From positions 1 to 64,000 of the forward strand of contig NZ_JAKIKY010000018.1 in NCBI RefSeq assembly GCF_023349185.1: a stretch of 64,000 nt of DNA. The letters are read 5' to 3'. Each line of letters starts with the position of its first letter. Position 1 is the stretch's first letter. Positions 44,983 through 53,135 of the stretch are shown here, one piece after another. A program made the translations under genes and the position numbers. The notes under the pieces are model-generated. The model was not told the DNA's origin and did not search any database. It was given only the letters and a program-made list of their open reading frames with translations. This stretch comes from Shewanella aquimarina (GTDB lineage: Bacteria > Pseudomonadota > Gammaproteobacteria > Enterobacterales > Shewanellaceae).

Positions 44983-45636
44983 ATGGCCTACCCCATTTTA
45001 TATTCGTTTCGTCGTTGTCCCTACGCCATGCGTGCCCGCCTGGGCCTGTATCTGGCCGGGAAAGAGGTGGAATTAAGAGAGATAGTACTTAAACATAAGC
45101 CTGAGCCTATGTTAGCGGCCAGCCCCAAGGGCACAGTACCTGTATTGATCTTAGAAGATGGCCGGGTGGTCGACGAAAGCCTGGCCATCATGCAATGGGC
45201 GCTCGCCAAGCAGGGAAAACACGCCCTACTTCTCACCCATGAGCCTGGCCTGCAACAAGCCGCCATGGCACTGATCGATGCAAACGATAATAGCTTTAAG
45301 CCCTGGCTAGACAAGTATAAATACGCCGATCGCCACCCAGAGCAGAGCCAAGAAGATTATCGCGCCCAGGGCGAGCGATTCATTGCCCTGTTAGAAGCCA
45401 GGCTAAGCGAACATGACCAGCTCGTGTCAGACGCTGCTAGTATAGCTGACTATGCCATCTTCCCCTTCGTGCGCCAGTTCGCCCACGTCGATAATCACTG
45501 GTGGCAACAAGCTCCCTACCCTAAGGTGCGCGCCTGGTTAAACGCTCATCTGCAAAGCACAGCCTTTAACGCGGTCATGAAAAAATATCCCACCTGGCTA
45601 GACAGTGGTGAGAGCTTCGCCCTGCTCCAGCAATAA
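44983..45636 (+). CDS. Glutathione S-transferase / glutaredoxin-2-like protein
   Basis: This 217-residue protein has a thioredoxin-fold N-domain with the active-site motif RRCPYAMRARL at about residues 9-19 and a helical C-domain. The CPYA motif has one cysteine, in contrast to the CPYC of glutaredoxin 2, so a monothiol reaction with glutathione is expected. The ATG at 44983 has AGGAG 8 nt upstream; an earlier ATG at 44950 would add 11 residues. A strong terminator follows. Confidence 0.88.
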   Translation: MAYPILYSFRRCPYAMRARLGLYLAGKEVELREIVLKHKPEPMLAASPKGTVPVLILEDGRVVDESLAIMQWALAKQGKHALLLTHEPGLQQAAMALIDANDNSFKPWLDKYKYADRHPEQSQEDYRAQGERFIALLEARLSEHDQLVSDAASIADYAIFPFVRQFAHVDNHWWQQAPYPKVRAWLNAHLQSTAFNAVMKKYPTWLDSGESFALLQQ

Positions 45637-45642
45637 CCGACA

Positions 45643-45668
45643 AAAAAGGCGCCCTTCGGCGCCTTTAC
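45643..45668 (+). terminator. Rho-independent terminator of the glutathione transferase gene
   Basis: AAAGGCGCC and GGCGCCTTT arms flank a CTTC loop. It lies just after the stop codon. Confidence 0.93.
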
Positions 45669-45706
45669 TCATCTATAAATCAGCTTCAACCTAACTCGAT
45701 TACATA

Positions 45707-45742
45707 AGTTCCTATATCAGTTCTTATATCAGTTCTTGCATA
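45707..45742 (+). repeat. Three tandem 12-bp repeats
   Basis: AGTTCCTATATC, AGTTCTTATATC and AGTTCTTGCATA lie in direct succession downstream of the glutathione transferase terminator. Confidence 0.75.
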
Positions 45743-45779
45743 AGTTGCTTAGATAAGCTGCTGACGTCACAGTGCACTA

Positions 45780-45916
45780 TCACTGCAATGAGAGCTGATA
45801 CATGCTGCTGCCGCTCACCTCATTGCCTATGCTCAGCAGCGGCTTACCGCTCGGGCCGCCAGCCCCATTGTCGCCACTAGCAGTGCTATTGCCGTTTTTT
45901 TCATGTTGTTTTTCAT
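45780..45916 (-). pseudogene. Possible frameshifted gene for a small secreted peptide
   Basis: On the minus strand an ATG at 45914-45916, with AAGGA 8 nt upstream, opens MKNNMKKTAIALLVATMGLAA, which looks like a signal peptide. The frame stops at 45833-45835 after 27 codons. The +1 frame stays open to a TGA at 45780-45782 and would encode GPSGKPLLSIGNEVSGSSM and further residues. A single-base shift around 45853-45860 would join the two parts into a peptide of about 45 residues. Other readings are a 27-codon peptide or no gene. Confidence 0.35.
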
Positions 45917-46140
45917 TCGCTAATCCTTGCCCTGTGTACGCCCAAGTAAGCTCCTCACAAAGGAAAACAAACAGGCTATAAATGGCGCAAAGCTAAGGCG
46001 GGGATAAGATGAATTCATGGCCTCAAGATAACAGTTTAACGACAGGCAGATAGAAAATTTGGCTCTGGTGTAAATTTATCTTTGTCACTTGCATGATTCG
46101 CGCTAAATTTTGACTCGGTATGATTTTGGATAAAGAGTCC

Positions 46141-47013
46141 ATGTGCAGATTTTTAACCTATAGCGGCCCGAAGGCCTTGATGTCTCCCCTGATCTTTCAG
46201 GCCTCCAACTCACTGGTGATGCAGAGCAAGTATGCTCAGAAGCGTAAGGTGCCCACCAACGCCGATGGCTTTGGCCTGGGCTGGTACCCCACCCAGAATG
46301 ACCCCATCCCGGCGACCTTCGTCAACGTGGATCCCGCCTGGAGTAACCGTAACCTCAAGATGATTGCCGAGAAGGTGGAGACGCAACACTACTTTGCCCA
46401 CGTGCGCGATGCCTCCAAGGGGATGCCGGTTAGCCAGGCGAACTGCCACCCCTTCTCCTGCATGCATTATCTGTGGATGCACAACGGCCGCCTGGATCAG
46501 TTCGATAAGTTTCGTCGTCAACTGCTCAATCAGCTCTCGGATCGGGCCTTTAGCCTGATCAAGGGCAACACAGATTCGGAATATGCCTTCGCCCTCTTCA
46601 TGGACAAGCTGGAATTTGCCGAGCAGGCCAGTCTGAGTCAGCTGGAACAGGCGATGGAGGAAACCATAGCCACGATCATGACGCTGCGTAAGGATGCGGG
46701 CGCCGACACCAATGCCTTCATCAACTTTGCGGTGACTGATGGTAAACACACAGTAGTCACACGTTTCGCCACGCTTGAGGGAGTCAAACCCGCCTCGCTC
46801 TTCTTTGGTCGGGGAGAAATCCGCCTTTGCCAAGAGGGTATCGACTTTGTGCCCCATGATAATGACGATGCCTGTATCATCATCTGCTCTGAGCCCCCCA
46901 CAGATGAGAGCGATCACTGGGTCAAGGTCGAGCGCAATCACATGGTCAGCGCTGTCGCTAACGAGCGGGTCAGTCAGCGTCGGTTGGATTTACCCTTTCA
47001 GGCCGATATCTAA
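46141..47013 (+). CDS. Class II glutamine amidotransferase (YafJ-like)
   Basis: The product has an N-terminal glutamine amidotransferase-2 domain. The start ATG at 46141 is fixed by the catalytic cysteine at position 2 (MCRFLTYSG), exposed when Met is removed. The motif FAHVRDASKG near residue 87, MHNGRLD near 117 and NTDSEYAFALF near 139 are diagnostic. The 290 residues exceed E. coli YafJ (255). No synthase partner is fused or adjacent, so the substrate is unknown; EgtC-like functions are possible but no egt neighbours were seen. Confidence 0.88.
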   Translation: MCRFLTYSGPKALMSPLIFQASNSLVMQSKYAQKRKVPTNADGFGLGWYPTQNDPIPATFVNVDPAWSNRNLKMIAEKVETQHYFAHVRDASKGMPVSQANCHPFSCMHYLWMHNGRLDQFDKFRRQLLNQLSDRAFSLIKGNTDSEYAFALFMDKLEFAEQASLSQLEQAMEETIATIMTLRKDAGADTNAFINFAVTDGKHTVVTRFATLEGVKPASLFFGRGEIRLCQEGIDFVPHDNDDACIIICSEPPTDESDHWVKVERNHMVSAVANERVSQRRLDLPFQADI

Positions 47014-47043
47014 GCCAACATCTAAGCCAACATCTAAGCCGAG
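47008..47043 (+). repeat. Three tandem 12-bp repeats across the amidotransferase stop
   Basis: ATCTAAGCCAAC, ATCTAAGCCAAC and ATCTAAGCCGAG follow one another. The first contains the gene's stop codon, and because the unit is 12 bp the next two add two more TAA codons in the same frame. Confidence 0.85.
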
Positions 47044-47155
47044 CTATAAGCGGAGGTTTTTGAACAGGGCTTTGAACTGAGTTTTTAGCCAATCAGGCGA
47101 TCAACACCGCCAATGCCTGCAGCAAGGTTTTGTTACAAATCGCCTCCTCAGCCAG

Positions 47156-47185
47156 AGGCCAAAGCACAATAAAGCATTGGCCTTT
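47156..47185 (+). terminator. Hairpin downstream of the amidotransferase
   Basis: AGGCCAAAGC and GCATTGGCCT form a 10-bp stem with one mismatch, followed by TTG. The T-run is short. Confidence 0.5.
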
Positions 47186-47285
47186 GTCCTGTGAGATCCC
47201 GTACAATCGATCTTCTCCCAGATAACATCCCCATCACCTGTTATCACCCCCACAAATTGTCTTAAATCGGTCACAAGAGGTATGA

Positions 47286-48509
47286 GTGAACAAAGCGTCG
47301 ATCCCGTCATCTGAGCCTATCCAAACCCAGGGTATCCCTAATCTCGCCCTATTGATCCCCATGTTATCGGCCATAGTGGCCATCACACCGCTGGCGATCG
47401 ACATGTACCTGCCGGCCATGTCGACCCTGGCCAGCAGCTTTCATTCCAGTGTCACCACGGTGCAGCAATCTTTGAGTCTCTATCTGGCCGGCTATGCCAT
47501 GGGTATGCTTACCTTCGGCCCCATTGCCGACCGCATAGGCCGCCGCCCCTTGGTGCTGCTCGGCTTAACCGGCTTTGGCTTGATCAGTCTGGCACTGGCG
47601 TTCGTCACCAGCGTCGAGGTGTTCCTGGGCCTGAGATTCATTCAGGCCTTCATCGGCGCCGCCGCCACGGTAGTGGTCCCCGGCTACATCAAGGAGGTCT
47701 ATGGCAAGAATACCGCCAAGGGGATGTCCTATGTCAGCCTGATCATGATGCTGGCACCACTCATTGCGCCCACCATGGGCAGTCTGATCCTTGAGCTGGG
47801 TGATTGGCATCTGATCTTCTTCATTTTGGCCTTCTATGCCAGCTTGCTGCTGGTTCTAGTACTGACCAAGCTGCGAATGCCTAGCGATACTCATTCGGGC
47901 GCACGTAGCCAGCGATCCTTCTTCGGCGCCTATGCGGTGGTGTTTACCAAACCCGGCGTCAAGTTGCATATCGCCAGCGGCGTGATGACCTCGTTTGCGT
48001 TTTTCTGCTACCTCACCGCCTCGCCGTTTGTCTATATGGAGGTGTTTGGGCTGGATAAGAGCCTGTTTGCCATCCTCTTCAGCACCAATGTCGGTGCCCT
48101 GATGCTGGCCAATGTGATCAACAGTCGCATCGTGGTCAAATATGGCTCGCGGCGTATGCTCAAGGTATCTACTCTGCTGGCGACCGTCGCTGGTCTGTGC
48201 CTGCTGAGCGTTAACCTGCTCGGCCTTAGCTATCATTTTACCGTCGCGGCGCTTATTCCCTTCATGGGTTTCCTTGGGGTGATGTCGGTCAATGCCGACG
48301 CCATAGTGCTGATGAAGTTTCAGCAGGAAACCGGCACGGCAACCGCGGTGATCGGCACATTGAGATTTGGCTGTGGCGCCCTGGCCGGGCCGCTGCTGGC
48401 GCTCTTCTACACGGGCACCGCCGTGCCTTTCTCGGCGCTGATGCTAGGTGCCGTGCTATTAGTCGGTCTCTGTCAGTTTCTGGCGCATTCCCAGCAAAAA
48501 TCGTTATAA
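47286..48509 (+). CDS. MFS drug-resistance transporter, Bcr/CflA type
   Basis: This 407-residue inner-membrane antiporter has 12 predicted TM helices. Diagnostic segments are MLSAIVAITPLAIDMYLPAM at the start, the loop motif GPIADRIGRRPL between helices 2 and 3, and motif C-like sequence APLIAPTMGS in helix 5. It probably exports drugs or amino-acid-like compounds with proton uptake. The start is GTG at 47286 with AAGAGG upstream; an out-of-frame ATG 4 bp earlier opens only a short peptide. Confidence 0.9.
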   Translation: MNKASIPSSEPIQTQGIPNLALLIPMLSAIVAITPLAIDMYLPAMSTLASSFHSSVTTVQQSLSLYLAGYAMGMLTFGPIADRIGRRPLVLLGLTGFGLISLALAFVTSVEVFLGLRFIQAFIGAAATVVVPGYIKEVYGKNTAKGMSYVSLIMMLAPLIAPTMGSLILELGDWHLIFFILAFYASLLLVLVLTKLRMPSDTHSGARSQRSFFGAYAVVFTKPGVKLHIASGVMTSFAFFCYLTASPFVYMEVFGLDKSLFAILFSTNVGALMLANVINSRIVVKYGSRRMLKVSTLLATVAGLCLLSVNLLGLSYHFTVAALIPFMGFLGVMSVNADAIVLMKFQQETGTATAVIGTLRFGCGALAGPLLALFYTGTAVPFSALMLGAVLLVGLCQFLAHSQQKSL

Positions 48510-48522
48510 CCAAAGAACTCTG

Positions 48523-48556
48523 TGTGATCGCCGCCCTCTTCAAGGCGGCGATCACA
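48523..48556 (+). terminator. Strong hairpin downstream of the MFS gene
   Basis: A perfect 13-bp stem (TGTGATCGCCGCC with GGCGGCGATCACA) with an 8-nt loop starts 14 bp after the stop codon. No T-run follows. Confidence 0.65.
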
Positions 48557-48562
48557 TAGACA

Positions 48563-48604
48563 AAACCTTTAAGGCTAAACCTTTGAGCCTAAACCTTTGA
48601 AACT
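48563..48604 (+). repeat. Three tandem 14-bp repeats
   Basis: Three units beginning AAACCTTT (AAACCTTTAAGGCT, AAACCTTTGAGCCT, AAACCTTTGAAACT) follow the MFS terminator hairpin. Confidence 0.8.
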
Positions 48605-48705
48605 CGCCCTCTGAGACTAAAGTCTAATTCGCCCGTCTTGACGCTATAAACGCCGTCCAAAGCCCATCAAACCGTCACGCTATACTGCTTCCGGAGCGAG
48701 TCGAT

Positions 48706-48878
48706 GTTGAGTTTTACTCAACTTGGCAAAGATTGCTCATAAAAGGCTTGAATTCATTCATCTATTGAATATGATGAAATTCTGTTCATTGGCAACAGTC
48801 ACTTTAGGGTGAAGCGCGAGTCTGGATTACCCTCCAGACTCTATGTTTAGAGCGATTACCGTCGCTGTATCAAGATAC
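48706..48878 (+). promoter_or_regulatory. Structured leader upstream of ilvIH
   Basis: Three hairpins precede ilvI: GTTGAGT/ACTCAAC (48706-48722), a 9-bp stem GAGTCTGGA/TCCAGACTC (48818-48841) and GTATC/GATAC (48867-48878), the last between two copies of TACCGTCGC. None has a T-run. No leader peptide with runs of Ile, Leu or Val was seen, so classical attenuation is not supported. Confidence 0.4.
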
Positions 48879-48913
48879 TGCATACCGTCGCGGTAACTTA
48901 AGAGGGATCACCA

Positions 48914-50635
48914 ATGGAAAAACTTTCCGGCGCCAGTATGATCGTCCGATCATTAATCGATGAAGGCGTTAAACATATTTTCGGCTACCCAGGTGGCTCG
49001 GTGCTCGATATTTACGATGCCCTGCACCAAAAATCCGGCATAGAACATATTCTCGTGCGCCACGAACAGGCGGCCGTACACATGGCCGACGGCTATGCCC
49101 GCGCCACCGGCAAGGTGGGCGTGGTCCTGGTTACCTCGGGCCCAGGCGCGACCAATGCCATCACGGGCATCGCCACCGCCTACATGGACTCCATCCCTTT
49201 AGTTGTTCTCTCGGGTCAGGTACCCAGCAACTTAATTGGTAATGATGCCTTCCAAGAATGCGACATGATAGGTATCTCCCGCCCCGTGGTGAAACACAGC
49301 TTCTTGGTAACAGACGCCAAGGATATTCCGGCCATCATCAAGAAGGCGTTTTATATCGCCTCCACGGGTCGTCCCGGCCCTGTGGTGGTAGACATTCCCA
49401 AGGATTGTCTCAACCCGCAAATATTGCACGAATACCAGTATCCAGAGGCGATCAACATGCGCTCTTACAACCCGACCACCTCGGGCCATAAGGGACAGAT
49501 CCGCCGCGGCCTGCAGGCCCTGCTAAAGGCCAAGAAGCCCGTGCTATATGTGGGCGGCGGCGCGGTGATCTCGGGCGCAGACCAACAAATACTTAAGCTA
49601 TCGGATAGACTCGGCCTGCCGGTAGTCAGCACCCTCATGGGGCTGGGCGCCTTTCCCGGCACCCACGCCAACAGCGTCGGCATGCTCGGCATGCATGGCT
49701 GTTATGAGGCCAACATGGCGATGCACAATGCCGACCTTATCTTCGGCATCGGCGTAAGGTTCGACGATCGCACCACTAATAATGTGGAAAAGTATTGCCC
49801 CAACGCCACCATATTGCATATCGACATCGATCCCTCTTCCATCTCGAAGACGGTCAGGGTGGATATCCCCATCGTCGGCTCGGCCGACAGCGTGCTCAAT
49901 GACATGCTGGCCCTGCTAGACGATGAGCCATCGATGAAAAACGATGAAGGGGCCATCGACTATTGGTGGAGTGAGATCAACCAATGGCGCAGCCGCAACA
50001 GCCTTGCCTATGACAAGAGCAGCGAGCGGATCAAACCACAGCAGGTGATCGAGACACTGCATAAGCTAACCCAGGGCGATGCCTATGTGGCCTCTGACGT
50101 GGGCCAGCACCAGATGTTTGCCGCCCTCTACTACCCCTTCAACAAGCCAAGACGCTGGATCAACTCAGGCGGCCTAGGCACCATGGGCTTTGGCCTACCG
50201 GCCGCCATGGGGGTAAAGATGGCCAAGCCGGACGAGACGGTTATCTGTGTCACGGGCGATGGCTCGATCCAGATGAATATTCAGGAGCTATCCACCGCCC
50301 TGCAATACGATACGCCAGTCAAAATCATCAACTTAAACAACCGTTTCCTCGGTATGGTGAAGCAGTGGCAGGATATGATCTACTCGGGTCGTCACTCCCA
50401 CTCCTACATGGACTCAGTGCCTAACTTCGCCAAGATCGCCGAGGCCTACGGCCACGTGGGCATGACCATCAGCGACCCTGCTGAGCTGGAAGCCGGGCTA
50501 GAGAAGGCCCTTGCCATGAAGGACAAGCTAGTCTTTGTCGACATCAGCGTCGATGAGACAGAGCATGTCTACCCAATGCAGATCCGCGGTGGCGGGATGA
50601 ATGAAATGTGGCTAAGCAAGACGGAGAAAAGCTAA
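48914..50635 (+). CDS. ilvI: Acetolactate synthase III large subunit
   Basis: This TPP- and FAD-dependent enzyme condenses pyruvate to acetolactate or acetohydroxybutyrate, the first common step of branched-chain amino acid synthesis. The 573 residues match E. coli IlvI (574). The N-terminal GYPGGSVLDIYDAL with catalytic Glu in HEQAAVHMADGYARATGK, the FAD region and the TPP motif GDGSIQMNIQEL...NNRFLGMV near residue 450 are present. The stop overlaps the ilvH start by one base. Confidence 0.96.
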   Translation: MEKLSGASMIVRSLIDEGVKHIFGYPGGSVLDIYDALHQKSGIEHILVRHEQAAVHMADGYARATGKVGVVLVTSGPGATNAITGIATAYMDSIPLVVLSGQVPSNLIGNDAFQECDMIGISRPVVKHSFLVTDAKDIPAIIKKAFYIASTGRPGPVVVDIPKDCLNPQILHEYQYPEAINMRSYNPTTSGHKGQIRRGLQALLKAKKPVLYVGGGAVISGADQQILKLSDRLGLPVVSTLMGLGAFPGTHANSVGMLGMHGCYEANMAMHNADLIFGIGVRFDDRTTNNVEKYCPNATILHIDIDPSSISKTVRVDIPIVGSADSVLNDMLALLDDEPSMKNDEGAIDYWWSEINQWRSRNSLAYDKSSERIKPQQVIETLHKLTQGDAYVASDVGQHQMFAALYYPFNKPRRWINSGGLGTMGFGLPAAMGVKMAKPDETVICVTGDGSIQMNIQELSTALQYDTPVKIINLNNRFLGMVKQWQDMIYSGRHSHSYMDSVPNFAKIAEAYGHVGMTISDPAELEAGLEKALAMKDKLVFVDISVDETEHVYPMQIRGGGMNEMWLSKTEKS

Positions 50636-51129
50636 TGCGTCGAATTATTTCTGTATTACTCGAAAACCAGCCCGGCGCCCTATCCCGTGTGGTAGGCCTT
50701 TTCTCTCAGCGCGGTTATAACATCGAGAGTCTGACCGTGGCGCCCACGGACGATGTCACCCTGTCCAGACTTAACATCACCTTGGTGGCAGACGAGGCGG
50801 TGCTTGAGCAAATTGAGAAGCAGCTGCATAAGCTCATCGACATTCTCAAGGTATCTAACATTACCGAGTCGAGCCATATCGAACGTGAGCTGGCGCTGGT
50901 CAAGGTGAAAGCCAAGGGCGCGGGGCGCGAAGAGGTGAAACGCACCGCCGATATCTTCCGCGGTCAGATAGTGGATGTCACCTCCGAGCTCTACACCATT
51001 CAGATGGCCGGTACCTCGGACAAGCTCGACGCCTTCATCGCCGCCATCGGCGAGGTGACTAAGGTGATCGAGGTGTCACGCTCCGGCGTCGTCGGCCTAT
51101 GTCGCGGCGAGAAGGCGATGCGCGCCTGA
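50635..51129 (+). CDS. ilvH: Acetolactate synthase small subunit
   Basis: This regulatory subunit binds valine through an N-terminal ACT domain (MRRIISVLLENQPGALSRVVGLFSQRGYNIESL) and activates IlvI. The 164 residues match E. coli IlvH (163). The start ATG overlaps the ilvI stop (TAATG), with GGAG upstream inside ilvI, so the two are translationally coupled. Confidence 0.96.
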   Translation: MRRIISVLLENQPGALSRVVGLFSQRGYNIESLTVAPTDDVTLSRLNITLVADEAVLEQIEKQLHKLIDILKVSNITESSHIERELALVKVKAKGAGREEVKRTADIFRGQIVDVTSELYTIQMAGTSDKLDAFIAAIGEVTKVIEVSRSGVVGLCRGEKAMRA

Positions 51130-51205
51130 GTGTTCGCTGCTAAACCACCTAGCAGCTAAAAACCTAGCGCCTAGATAACTAAGATACTCGCCTTTAAGAA
51201 TAGGC

Positions 51206-51240
51206 ACAAAAAACGCCAGCAATTGCTGGCGTTTTTATTG
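51206..51240. terminator. Bidirectional terminator between ilvH and the secreted protein gene
   Basis: A near-perfect palindrome of AACGCCAGC with GCTGGCGTT is flanked by A and T runs, so it can stop both convergent transcripts. Confidence 0.93.
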
Positions 51241-51266
51241 TCTGCCCCCAAATTGGCGGTATTGGC

Positions 51267-51719
51267 CTAGTTAGAGCTCTCGGGCAGCTTAACCACCTCA
51301 CCTGTGAGCGCAACCCCGGCCATCAGCGCACCGGCGCCACACTGGAAGGTCTCTTCGCTCGAGGTCAGATTGTTCTTATAGTTCGACTTGATATTCACCA
51401 CTGCGTTGCCGCCTTGCTTCACGGCACTGTTTTTAAGTGCAATCATCGCCGACAGAAACACCCATTCACAGGCTTCCTGGTCGGATTTATTAAACGCATT
51501 GGTCTTCTTATTGGTCTTCAGCTCACCCAGTTTCTGTAGTGGCTCGCCATAGGCCTGCTCACCAAAGTAGAAGCTGACGTCGCTACCCAGCTTTGACTTG
51601 GCCATATCTGAATTCAGCACAGAAGCGATGTTATAATTGCCGACATCGTCTCTGGCAAAGGCCAGCGGCGAACACAGGGAGAGAGAGGTCAAACCTACAA
51701 GCAGTATCTTTTTCATCAT
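51267..51719 (-). CDS. Small secreted conserved protein
   Basis: The function is not known. The product of about 150 residues has a signal peptide (KKILLVGLTSLSLCSPLAFA). The mature part contains the conserved pattern FYFGEQAYGEPLQKLGEL, NKKTNAFNKSDQEAC, GGNAVVNIKS and CGAGALMAGVALTGEVV, with two conserved cysteines. Proteins of this type are sometimes labelled 'excinuclease ATPase subunit', but no ATP-binding motif is present. The start is one of two adjacent ATGs (51717-51719 or 51714-51716), after ATGGAA. Confidence 0.75.
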   Translation of the reverse strand: MMKKILLVGLTSLSLCSPLAFARDDVGNYNIASVLNSDMAKSKLGSDVSFYFGEQAYGEPLQKLGELKTNKKTNAFNKSDQEACEWVFLSAMIALKNSAVKQGGNAVVNIKSNYKNNLTSSEETFQCGAGALMAGVALTGEVVKLPESSN

Positions 51720-51771
51720 GACTAATTCCATTGACTCGGCGCATACACACAGTCACGCCACGCACTGGCTA

Positions 51772-51863
51772 ATACCCATTGCAGTCACTAGGTGATCAAA
51801 CATAGCGGAGAAAAAACCTTTAACAACAGGCTAGGATGATCAGTTAGCGACTAGATTTGGTAT
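51772..51863. mobile_element. Non-autonomous repeat element, copy 2 (diverged, internally deleted)
   Basis: This 92-bp stretch aligns with both ends of the element at 35786-35947: ATACCCATTGCAG at the left, GTGATCA, ATAGCG and AAAAAAC in the left half, and TTTAACAACAGGCTAGGATGATCA and ATTTGGTAT at the right. The middle of copy 1 is missing. The terminal repeats have lost base pairs, so it is probably no longer mobile. Confidence 0.6.
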
Positions 51864-51995
51864 CACTAGGGCGTCCATTAACATTACCAGGCCGACAATC
51901 CTGTCAGCGTCCAACTTAAATCGCCGTGGGCCACAAGGATGGACAATCCATGCAAGCACAACGCGCGTCGCCGAGCATAACCAACTCCATGGTCC

Positions 51996-52035
51996 TAGGT
52001 AAATAGGTAAATAGGTAGATAAACAGATAAATAGG
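51996..52035 (+). repeat. Five degenerate 8-bp tandem repeats
   Basis: TAGGTAAA occurs twice exactly and three further units diverge by one to four bases. They lie about 85 bp upstream of the LysR gene. Confidence 0.7.
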
Positions 52036-52118
52036 CAAACTTTGAGAATGGACTACCTAAAAACCTATCGGCTGGCTATCATGGCAGCAGTTAAAGCCAT
52101 CCCCTAACGGAATTCCCA

Positions 52119-53039
52119 TTGAAAACATTCGACTTTAACCTGCTTCCCCTACTCGAGGTGTTGCTCGAGGAGCAGAGCGTCACCGCCGCCGCAGAGCGCC
52201 TGCATCTCAGCCAGTCGGCGGTCAGCAAGCAGCTCAACAAGCTCAGAGAGTCCTTCGACGACCAGCTGTTCGAGCGCACCGCCCACGGCCTGCGTCCAAC
52301 CCCCAAGGCTAAGCAGCTGGGCCCGGAGATCCGTCAGATCTTGAGCCAGGTCTCCTCCCTCACCCGCCCCAGCGACTTCGATCCCTCCAAGAGCCATAGA
52401 CGCTTTCGGCTCGAGCTGGTGGAGACCGCCTACTCGCTAACCTATCCACGCTTCATGCCCAAGCTGCTCAAGCAGGCACCTAAGATCACCCTAGACAGCC
52501 ACACCTGGCACAGCGAGAGCATGGAGCGCCTGCTAAGATGCGACACCGACCTTGGGATCGCCTGCCGCGAATGGGACGAGCGCTCGCTGCAGCACGTCAA
52601 CAACCTCCCCGACGCCCTACGTTTCGTCGAGCTGACCAGGGATCACTCGCTCGCCATGGTGCGCGAAGGTCATCCGCTACTCAACGAAGAATGGAACCTG
52701 AGTACCTTCCTCAAGTATCGCCACATACAAGTCACCTTCGGCGGTATCTCCCACTGGCTGCTGGATGATGTGTTGCAGATAAAGCACCTCAAGCGGGACA
52801 TCGCCGTTAACCTCACCGACTTCAACAGCGCCATGCAGCTGTGTGAGCAGAGCGACCTTATCCTCTGTTCACCGGCTAAATACGCCAAAGAGATGATGGG
52901 CCAGTTTAAGCTGGTCACCTTGCCGATCCCCACCGAGATGGTGCCCGGCACCTATGTGTTGCTCTGGCACAAACATTTCGATCTCGACCCCAGCCACCGT
53001 TGGCTCAGAGAGCTGATCATCGACGCAGTGCAAGCATGA
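52119..53039 (+). CDS. LysR-family transcriptional regulator
   Basis: This 306-residue regulator has an N-terminal winged helix (LLPLLEVLLEEQSVTAAAE, then RLHLSQSAVSKQLNKLRE, residues about 8-45) and a substrate-binding domain. TTG at 52119 is the start: the protein begins MKTFDFNLLPLL, the usual LysR position, and no upstream ATG is in frame. ACGGAA is the only nearby Shine-Dalgarno-like sequence. Its target is unknown; it lies convergent with the nap operon and divergent from the small secreted protein gene. Confidence 0.9.
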   Translation: MKTFDFNLLPLLEVLLEEQSVTAAAERLHLSQSAVSKQLNKLRESFDDQLFERTAHGLRPTPKAKQLGPEIRQILSQVSSLTRPSDFDPSKSHRRFRLELVETAYSLTYPRFMPKLLKQAPKITLDSHTWHSESMERLLRCDTDLGIACREWDERSLQHVNNLPDALRFVELTRDHSLAMVREGHPLLNEEWNLSTFLKYRHIQVTFGGISHWLLDDVLQIKHLKRDIAVNLTDFNSAMQLCEQSDLILCSPAKYAKEMMGQFKLVTLPIPTEMVPGTYVLLWHKHFDLDPSHRWLRELIIDAVQA

Positions 53040-53051
53040 CCCCATATACAA

Positions 53052-53091
53052 ATAAAAAAACGCCAGCGAGATGAATGCTGGCGTTTTTACT
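53052..53091. terminator. Bidirectional terminator between the LysR gene and napC
   Basis: AACGCCAGC and GCTGGCGTTTTT arms, flanked by A and T runs, form a hairpin that can stop both convergent transcripts. Confidence 0.9.
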
Positions 53092-53135
53092 TGGAGATGG
53101 TGTCTTAAGCGCTAATGCCCAACTAGCAGGCTTAA

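Larger units (their letters stand above)
51720..52118. other. Intergenic region upstream of the LysR gene
   Basis: This 399-bp stretch holds copy 2 of the small repeat element and a run of five 8-bp repeats at 51996-52035 (TAGGTAAA, TAGGTAAA, TAGGTAGA, TAAACAGA, TAAATAGG). No further gene was found. Confidence 0.5.

Noticed and set aside
47282..47314. ATG just upstream of the MFS start
   Set aside because: It is out of frame and opens a peptide of only ten residues; the GTG at 47286 gives the conserved N-terminus.
48523..48556. Hairpin as a phage attachment site
   Set aside because: No integrase, direct repeats or tRNA are near it; it is better explained as a terminator.
51267..51719. Excinuclease subunit function for the secreted protein
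   Set aside because: It has a signal peptide and no Walker motif, zinc finger or UvrA sequence.
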